Of a stretch of DNA of 64,000 bases, positions 58,042 through 64,000 are shown in pieces. The stretch spans positions 85,688,944 through 85,752,943 of the forward strand of contig CM068838.1 of the NCBI GenBank assembly GCA_028554795.2, written 5' to 3'. This DNA comes from Sinohyriopsis cumingii (taxonomy: Eukaryota > Mollusca > Bivalvia > Unionida > Unionidae). How positions within the stretch are numbered: the first letter of the stretch is position 1; each line of letters opens with the position of its first letter. Under the pieces are notes generated by a model, which did not search any database, was not told the origin of the DNA, and saw only the letters and a list, made by a program, of their open reading frames with translations. The position numbers and the translations under genes are program-made.

Positions 58042-58467
58042 CACTAGGTGTTGTAATTGTTAAACCACTAAATGATGAAGCTCTCTTCTTTCTCGATGAA
58101 GGCAATGACACCTTTGCTGTAATTTCAGTTCCATTTTTAGATGTAAAAAGTTGACTTCCATCGCTTTCAATCACCACAATGCCTGATAGCTGGTATGTGC
58201 ATTTCATTGCATAGTTACAAATTCTAATGTATACAAACATCGTTCTTCCTGGTTCCATATGAAATATATTGCCTTCATTGGTTTCATATTTAGGATCTGA
58301 GAAATCATTGGTAGGCACTAGTTTTGATATCCTCCATATTGGATGATGATTGATTGTGACATATCCATTCTCAATGGCAGCTTCACCAGACTGGTTTGTT
58401 GCCACCCAAATACAGGGCACAATATCCTCACGAGTTTCATCTGTATCACCACTACCAACACACAGGT
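58042..58467 (-). CDS. Exon 2: extracellular domain with furin-like RKKR site
   Basis: This 426-nt symmetrical phase 1-1 exon is the longest in the gene. The acceptor is TTTCAG at 58468-58473 and the donor is GTAAGT at 58036-58041. It codes for about 141 residues with cysteines in LCVGSG, VPCIW and RICNYAMKC, and sequons ATNQSG and SKNGTE. Near its end it reads SSRKKRASSF, a basic R-K-K-R followed by A-S that matches the proprotein-convertase (furin) consensus. The mature receptor may therefore be cleaved extracellularly into two chains. The beta-rich pattern (YVTINHHPIW, GIVVIESDG) fits an immunoglobulin- or cadherin-like fold, but I cannot assign a family. Confidence 0.85.
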
Positions 58468-58689
58468 CTGAAATGAATTATGTAACAAATGAGTGAGATA
58501 CTATGGGCAGAAACAAATTCTGCATCTTTTTCATTGCAAACAATGTAACTAAAAAGACCTTCTCAAAAATGTTGGAAGATAAACACAAACAAACAAATGA
58601 AAACATGAAGTACTACAAGATAAATGATAGCCAGTAAAGATTTAATATTCTGGACAACGGCACAGTATGCACACTGGGAAAGGTTCACC

Positions 58690-59106
58690 ATCTAGAAGAT
58701 ATGTATTATGCGTGTCCTGTAAATCACTATACAATTCAGTAGGTAGAGATGAGTCCAGTATGTCATACAAGTCAGTTGGTATGCATTATGTGTGTCCTGT
58801 AAATCACTATACCATTCAACAGGTAGAGATGAGTCAGGTATGTCATACAATTCAGTTTGTATGCATTATGTATGTCCTGTAAATCACTATACAATTCAAT
58901 AGGTAGAGATGAGTCAGGTATGTCATACAAGTCAATTGGTATGCATTATGTGTGTCCTGTAAATCACTATACCATTCAATAGATAGAGATGAGTCAGGTA
59001 TGTGTCGTACAAGTCAGTAGGTATGCATTAAGTGTGTTATGTATGTCACTATACCATGCAATAGGTAGAGACTAGTCAGGTATGTGTCCTACAAGTCAGT
59101 ATATGG
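58690..59106. repeat. Minisatellite, 80-bp unit, about 5 copies
   Basis: The units contain 'gtatgcattatgtgtgtcct' and 'ggtagagatgagtcaggtat'. Confidence 0.92.
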
Positions 59107-59324
59107 AATCTCCCTTTCAAAAGTTGGTGACTGCAAAACTTTGAGTATGGCTATAATTTTTCCATTAAAAAGTAATATCTGGTCATTGGTTCGAAATAGT
59201 GCCATGGGGTGGTGCAATAAGAGCTTCAAACCTTGAATCCATTTTAACAAATCATACATTATACAGTATTAAATTTGGGCCAAAGACTATATCATATATA
59301 GAAATTAGATGAATCAAGCATCTG

Positions 59325-59502
59325 CAGGGATGGGCAGAATACAGCCTGTGGGCTGGATCAAGCATCTGTAGGGGTGAGCAGAATACAGTCTGTGGGCTGG
59401 ATATAGCACATGACCTAGTTTTGTCCTTTAATTTACAGCATAAAGTGTGGCTTTAAAATTCACTTTCCTGACCTGTGCCATGGAGGAAGTTGCCCATGCC
59501 TG
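59325..59502. mobile_element. hAT-like MITE with internal duplication
   Basis: It begins CAGGGATGGGCA and ends TGCCCATGCCTG, giving inverted ends of the hAT type. The first ~43 bp are duplicated at 59368. I could not define an 8-bp target duplication with confidence. Confidence 0.55.
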
Positions 59503-59519
59503 ATCTACAAGCAAGATTT

Positions 59520-60240
59520 ATACAACTGAACCAAAGTTAAGTTTAGACCTTTTGATCTGCTGTCCAAGCTATGTTGCCATGACTTGTATTAGATCCAGGG
59601 CTATTTTACATTTCTCAATGAGCAATTTAATATGGGGAGGGAAAGTTAGTTTATGGTTGAAAATAAATCCGACAAATTTCGTCTTCTCAACAACAGGAAG
59701 AAAACCATTAAGATAGAGCCTTGGGTCAACATGAATTAAATGTAATCTGTAGAAGTACATGCAAACAATTTTAGAATTCAAAATCTGAACCGATTTCTTC
59801 TGCCCATTTCTGAAATCTATTTATTTTTAGTGGACATTCAATAGCATGCATACTCTTTGATCCATAGTACAACAAAAAGTTCTTGACCTAAAATGAACAG
59901 TCAGTTCCTTGATTAAGGCATTTTTACAATATAGTTATTTTGAATAGGGTGACTGGTAATATATTGCCCTGAGGTACACCAGTCTCCTGAGGATAGATTT
60001 CAGAAAGGGTGCTACCTACCTTAATGCTGAAATTGGCAGTAAAGTTGGGTAGGCAGATCCTTAGACCTAGGCTTAATAGGTCATTCATTATGCCATACTT
60101 CCATGTGGTGTCATAAGCTTTTTCCAGCTTGAAAAAGATGGCAACTATATATTCTTTTTTATGAAAGCTTCTCTTCTAATTTCACAAGATGGTCTAATGT
60201 GGTTCTCTGTCAATCTGATCATCATTTTGGAAGAGTAATG
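59520..60240 (-). mobile_element. LINE fragment, reverse-transcriptase region
   Basis: The minus strand reads VEKTKFVGFIFNHKLTFPPH followed by IKLLIEKCKIALDLIQVMA, the post-catalytic region of Jockey-type reverse transcriptases. Upstream are broken pieces of the catalytic part. Stops and frameshifts are present. It may be the same family as the 3' fragments at 690 and 11410. Confidence 0.75.
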
Positions 60241-61170
60241 ATAGTAATTTTGATGGTTGTTGCTGTGGCAGCCATATTTGAGGTCAGATAGGCACCATTT
60301 GTACTCAAGTCTTCTGGAATGACTTTCAATTCAGCAATACCAAGATTTTTAATGGAATACTAGTTGTATGAGAGACACTATTTTCATTAGTAGCAACCAG
60401 ACTTAAAAACAAATCTTTTGGTGAAACCCTTATGTCAATATGACTTTTTCTTCATAAGAAGTGATAAGATTTTCAAGCTGGCTGCCATGGCAGTCATATT
60501 AGATGTCAGATTGGCACGATTTTCATTTAGGACCAACTAGACAGCTTAAGAAGTTCTTAAGAATAAACCTGTGTTAATGTGAACATCTATTCTGGAGAAG
60601 TAGCAATAACTAGATTTTCAAGATGCCAAGCTGAATGTACTAATGGCGTCTTTTCTAATTAGGACCAGCTGGATCAGGGGTGGGCAAACTATGGCCCACC
60701 AAGGGATTTCATGCAGCCCGCCAAGGGTTTTCATGTGGCCTAGGAACAAGTCATCATTCGCACTGACTCTGTTTATGTTACTCTGTTTATCAAATAAATG
60801 TGCTTCTTTTGAAGTTTAAGTTTAAGTTTTCAAATATTAACAACATATTAACAACTGAAAATTAATTAGATGTTATTTAGAAAAACCTTTTGTTTTTGCT
60901 ATTTCAAATATTAATTATTTTACTTAATTAACTATGCGGCCCGTGACAAGGTGTAAATTTGTGTATGCGGCACTTGCACTGGAAAGTTTGCCCACCTCTG
61001 AGCTAGATCATGGGATGAATGTGTGTGTAACATTTCATCACAATCCTCCAGATAGCTTTGAAAGAGTAGTGAACACAAAGCTGTGCTAATGAATGAACAG
61101 TTGAAGGACAACTGATGATGGACAACAGGCCATCCAATAAGCTCTGCTGGTCTCGGACCACTAATGCTAA
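60240..61170. repeat. 'tttcaagatggc' interspersed repeat, interrupted by a hAT MITE
   Basis: It contains the sub-repeats 'tttcatttaggaccaacta' and 'attttcaagctggctgccat'. The tail 'gggatgaatgtgtgtgtaac' shows that the 51-bp minisatellite unit derives from this repeat. The 60675-61000 segment is a nested insertion. Confidence 0.7.
60675..61000. mobile_element. hAT-type MITE with 8-bp target duplication
   Basis: This 326-bp element begins CAGGGGTGGGCAAACTATGG and ends GTTTGCCCACCTCTG. It is flanked by agctggat (60667-60674) and agctagat (61001-61008). Eight-bp duplication plus these ends fits the hAT superfamily. Confidence 0.88.
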
Positions 61171-61831
61171 AAATGTTACAATTCTGTAAAAGATCCATAA
61201 AATAAAAGATAAAATAACACATGCAAAATACTTATTACATATAGTCAAATTGTTATTATATATACACACTGCATTCCCTCAAACAGTCCAATTTCGACTT
61301 GGATTGTACATTACCATCATTATTTCTTCAAGTTTGCATCAAAATACTTCTGTTTCACAGGGTGGAGGTCTACCTATTTGATATGAATGTTCCACTGTCA
61401 GTGGACACTGTCAGGTATGCATTCAGTTGAGGTTCACCTTCGTAACATATGCACGAGTCAAATATGTGTCTGACAAATGATTGGCACAATTCCACCATAT
61501 CTCTGTGTTATGTTCTATATGTCGGATGCCACTGTGTAATAGTGGGTTTGATGTTCTAAAGTCTGTGGTGTTTTCATTCCACATATTTCTCACGTATGAG
61601 AAGAGATAGATGAACAGATGGGCAGAGAATGCATCACACAACATGGAAGGTCCAGGAAGAAACACCACAGGTGTCTGGGTTTGAAAATTATCTGACCTAT
61701 AATGCAACATATAGATGGTACAGGAAGGAACAAGTGTCTAGGTTTGCAAATTATCTGACCCATAATGCATCAAACAACATTTATGACATGACGTTATAAC
61801 GCTTACAAATAAGAATAATGTGACAAGTTAC

Positions 61832-62002
61832 CATATCTCTTAATGGATGTATCTTTGCTGATAGTCCAGGAGGAACCACAAGTGTCTGGGTTAGTAGATT
61901 TTCTGGCTGTGCTTGGTATGACCTTTTCCTCAAATTCTTCTGTACCCACTGGTACTGTATTTACATCATCAACATGAGGGGGAAACAGCAAAATTTTTAC
62001 AC
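61832..62002 (-). CDS. Exon 1 visible: extracellular segment, family not recognised
   Basis: This 171-nt exon has a pyrimidine-rich acceptor (AG at 62003-62004) and a GTAAC donor ending at 61827. Only phase 1 is open, giving residues such as VKILLFPPHVDDVNTVPVGT and ending ...DTSIKRYG. It holds one cysteine in PDTCGSSW. Phase 1 at both ends makes the exon symmetrical. Upstream exons must exist because it begins mid-codon. I saw no convincing further exon between 62005 and 64000. No domain is recognised. Confidence 0.75.
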
Positions 62003-62012
62003 CTGGAAACAA

Positions 62013-63230
62013 AGGAATATCAACAATAATTGGATAAGAATGAATTATATAATCTTGCCTTTGAAGTCATCTGTATTAAGTGATCAATCATATGTTTGAA
62101 ACAACCACTTTTTTCACTCATGAGAACCTATAAACCAAACAGTATTCACTATTTTTTTTATATGGTTGCCAATTTTTGTGCATTCTATGTTGATTACATA
62201 TCACAAATTTAAAGACCCATTACATAAATATGTATCTGTAAAAAACAATAAAATCATTTCAACAATCCATAACTTTAAGTACCAATAAAAGTGTTCTTTT
62301 GTTTCTCTCTCCCCCCCAAACCCTGATACTCATGAAAATAAAGGAAACAAGATTACCATAATGGTACTTTATGTCTGCTCAGTTGCTAACAATATGCTAC
62401 ATAGGCACTCAAAACACTGAATTTAATGTGCAGACACTATTATTTTCTAATCAGATATACCCTGACCTTTGACCTTTTTTCACCTCAGAATCTACAGGCT
62501 TCTTTACTAACCTGAGTGCAAGCCATCCACAAAGTTTTTTGAAGGAGTTAACTTTTTTTAACAAAAAAAACCCCAGGCTTTTTCCTTACCCCATGTGCAA
62601 ACAATCGACAATGTTGGATCAAGGTATGGAATGTAGAACTAATATTATTGTGTAGAAACCATACTTTCAGTCACAGAAAACTTGATCTTTTGACAGTTTT
62701 TAAATTATAAAACTGATAGGTTTCTTTCTAACCCCAAAAAGAAGATATCCACAAAATCTGGTAACTGTAGTTGATGGAGTTATTGTGCAAAAACCATTTT
62801 CTTCTTTCACTCACAGTTATCTTGATCTTTGACCTTTTAAATCCAAGAACAACAGGAGTCTTCTTCCCCCATTTGCATTCCAGAAAGTTGGGAAAATGCA
62901 GATGGTGGACAACTTGAGTCTCAGACCAATAGTAACATATATAATATTTGTCTGTGATTCATTGACATACATTTTATAAGAGAAGGCCAATCCAATATAC
63001 ACAGAAGAAATACTGTTTCAATAAACTAAACTTGTGACAAGATGGTATGTTTTCATAAATATTAATCACAAATAAAGTTTCCTGAATTTAAGTCAATACA
63101 GGCACAAGTTTTTCAGTCTAAATTTTTGTGCTAACTGTTTTGGCAAATGCTAAACAGGAATTTTGTACTGTTGATATTCCTAAATGATCAATCAGAAACA
63201 GATTCTGTTAATGTATGAGGTATCTAAAAA
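62013..63230. other. Upstream intron, no exon seen
   Basis: It includes the 'gaccttttgacc' repeat family at 62450-62850 and otherwise AT-rich unique sequence. No frame with matching phase-1 donor was convincing. Confidence 0.5.
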
Positions 63231-63231
63231 T

Positions 63232-63545
63232 TATGTGTGTGTGACATCGATTTTTAACAGAGCTTTCAAAAAATTTCAGTTACATCACTATGATGTCTGC
63301 AGTGTGGCAGTTTAGAGTGATGTCTAGCACTGGGACATCATGCCACAGATGTGCAGCATCATGAACCATTCAGTCACATTATCCTGACATCAGGCCAACC
63401 AGTACTAACACTAACTTCTGAATGCTGAGCACTTAGTGAGGCAGATGTTAGTATCATTTTTATAAGACTTTGGTATGAATCGGCCAGGGTTTGAATCCAC
63501 AACCTCCCGATTCTGATGCTAACTCTCTAGACACTAGGCCATTGA
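63232..63545 (-). mobile_element. SINE family 2, full-length
   Basis: On the minus strand a tRNA-like head ('atggcctagtgtctagagag', 'ggttgtggattcaaaccc') precedes the shared body. The copy ends in a (CA)n-type tail near 63232-63242. Confidence 0.8.
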
Positions 63546-63584
63546 AGTGGTGCATAAAAATTAGTACACTTCTTGACGCTTAGG

Positions 63585-63814
63585 TTGTTGTTGTTGTAGG
63601 GTTTAATGCCATTTTTCAGCACAGGATAGGTTACACATGGCAGCCAGTATAATTGGTGGAGGAAGAACCCTGGAAAAACCCGGGAAGAACCACTGACCCA
63701 CAAGAAGCTACTGGCAGGCTTCCTCACGTACCCACATTGAACTCACACAGACAGGTGAGCTGGCAGTCATCCATAATGGTGAGTGCTTTAGACCACTTGG
63801 TCACTCGTGTCCCC
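63585..63814 (-). mobile_element. SINE family 1
   Basis: It has the family body and the CAA tail (63585-63598 in reverse). It is flanked by imperfect 'tttaggt'-like duplications. It lies 40 bp from a family 2 SINE. Confidence 0.85.
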
Positions 63815-63851
63815 GAAGTTTAGGTCAATGCATACTTGTATGAAACTGTAA

Positions 63852-63866
63852 GCAGCAGCAGCAGCA
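63852..63866. repeat. Short (CAG)n run
   Basis: Five AGC/CAG units. Confidence 0.85.
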
Positions 63867-64000
63867 GTGAATTTGCAAAATATATATCCCCTGCCTCCTT
63901 TATTACAGACTGCTGCCCTTTGTCTTGAAAATATATGACTGAATAAAGTACCCAACTAATGTACTATAATCAGTGACATATATCAATACAAAGTTTTAAG

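Larger units (their letters stand above)
271..62002 (-). other. Multi-exon membrane-receptor-like gene with five alternative tail cassettes (5' end outside window)
   Basis: Eleven exons between 62002 and 27650 join in phase (1-1, 1-1, 1-2, 2-1, 1-0, 0-1, 1-2, 2-0, 0-0, 0-1, 1-2) with GT donors and AG acceptors. They read as an ectodomain rich in N-x-S/T sequons with two cadherin-like domains, EGF-like cysteines and one transmembrane helix. Five paralogous two-exon tail cassettes follow. The protein should be a type I single-pass cell-surface protein, extracellular part first. Signal peptide and promoter are not in the window. Which tail is used, and whether by alternative splicing or alternative polyadenylation, cannot be read from DNA. 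I do not recognise an orthologue. Cadherin-like plus EGF plus one membrane span suggests adhesion or recognition, which is inference only. Confidence 0.85.

Noticed and set aside
1-64000. A bacterial-type defence or biosynthetic system
   Set aside because: All coding evidence is spliced animal-type exons or transposon frames. No operon-like gene order exists.

Overview
This is a eukaryotic, AT-rich, intron- and repeat-dominated window, most likely from a marine invertebrate and probably a bivalve mollusc. The kingdom-level call rests on clean GT/AG splice sites, phase-consistent exons and many transposons. The bivalve call is an inference from repeat style: SINEs ending in a TTAAACCC(T)ACAACAAC tail, repeats containing 'gggcaataactct'-type and 'gtgaccttgacctttgacc'-type text, and abundant minisatellites. 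No bacterial-type gene is present.

One host gene on the minus strand dominates the window. Its 5' end lies beyond position 64000. Eleven consecutive exons from 62002 down to 27650 splice together with every junction in phase. They give about 700 residues of an extracellular, N-glycosylation-rich protein. In order it has an unrecognised N-terminal part with a furin-like RKKR site, two cadherin-like domains, one complete and one partial EGF-like module, and a single transmembrane helix. I do not recognise the gene by name.

The main discovery is downstream of the transmembrane exon. There are FIVE paralogous two-exon cassettes in tandem, called here E, A, B, C and D in transcription order. Each has a small exon (31-46 nt, phase 2 to 0, ending in an ATG codon next to the donor) and a tail exon that starts in phase 0 and ends at a stop. 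All five small exons can be joined in frame to the transmembrane exon. The gene could therefore make one ectodomain with alternative cytoplasmic tails. B and C are close copies, A is more diverged and longer, E is the most distinct, and D is cut short or frameshifted. Homology extends into introns and flanks, so this is a segmental duplication series. A further partial copy of the 3' flank lies at 13.5-13.9 kb.

The introns are filled with mobile elements. These are an intact pogo/Tigger-type DNA transposon with its transposase (33991-37333), Tigger-like MITEs, three TTAA-flanked piggyBac-like MITEs, two hAT-like MITEs, and a degenerate Ty3/Gypsy element with SCAN-type gag and protease but no pol (41701-45362). 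There are also LINE fragments, nine copies of two tRNA-derived SINE families, and more than ten minisatellite arrays. The arrays have units of 25, 29, 34/37, 37, 48, 51, 63, 66, 80 and other lengths. Several insertions can be dated relative to the cassette duplications because paralogous cassettes keep the empty site.
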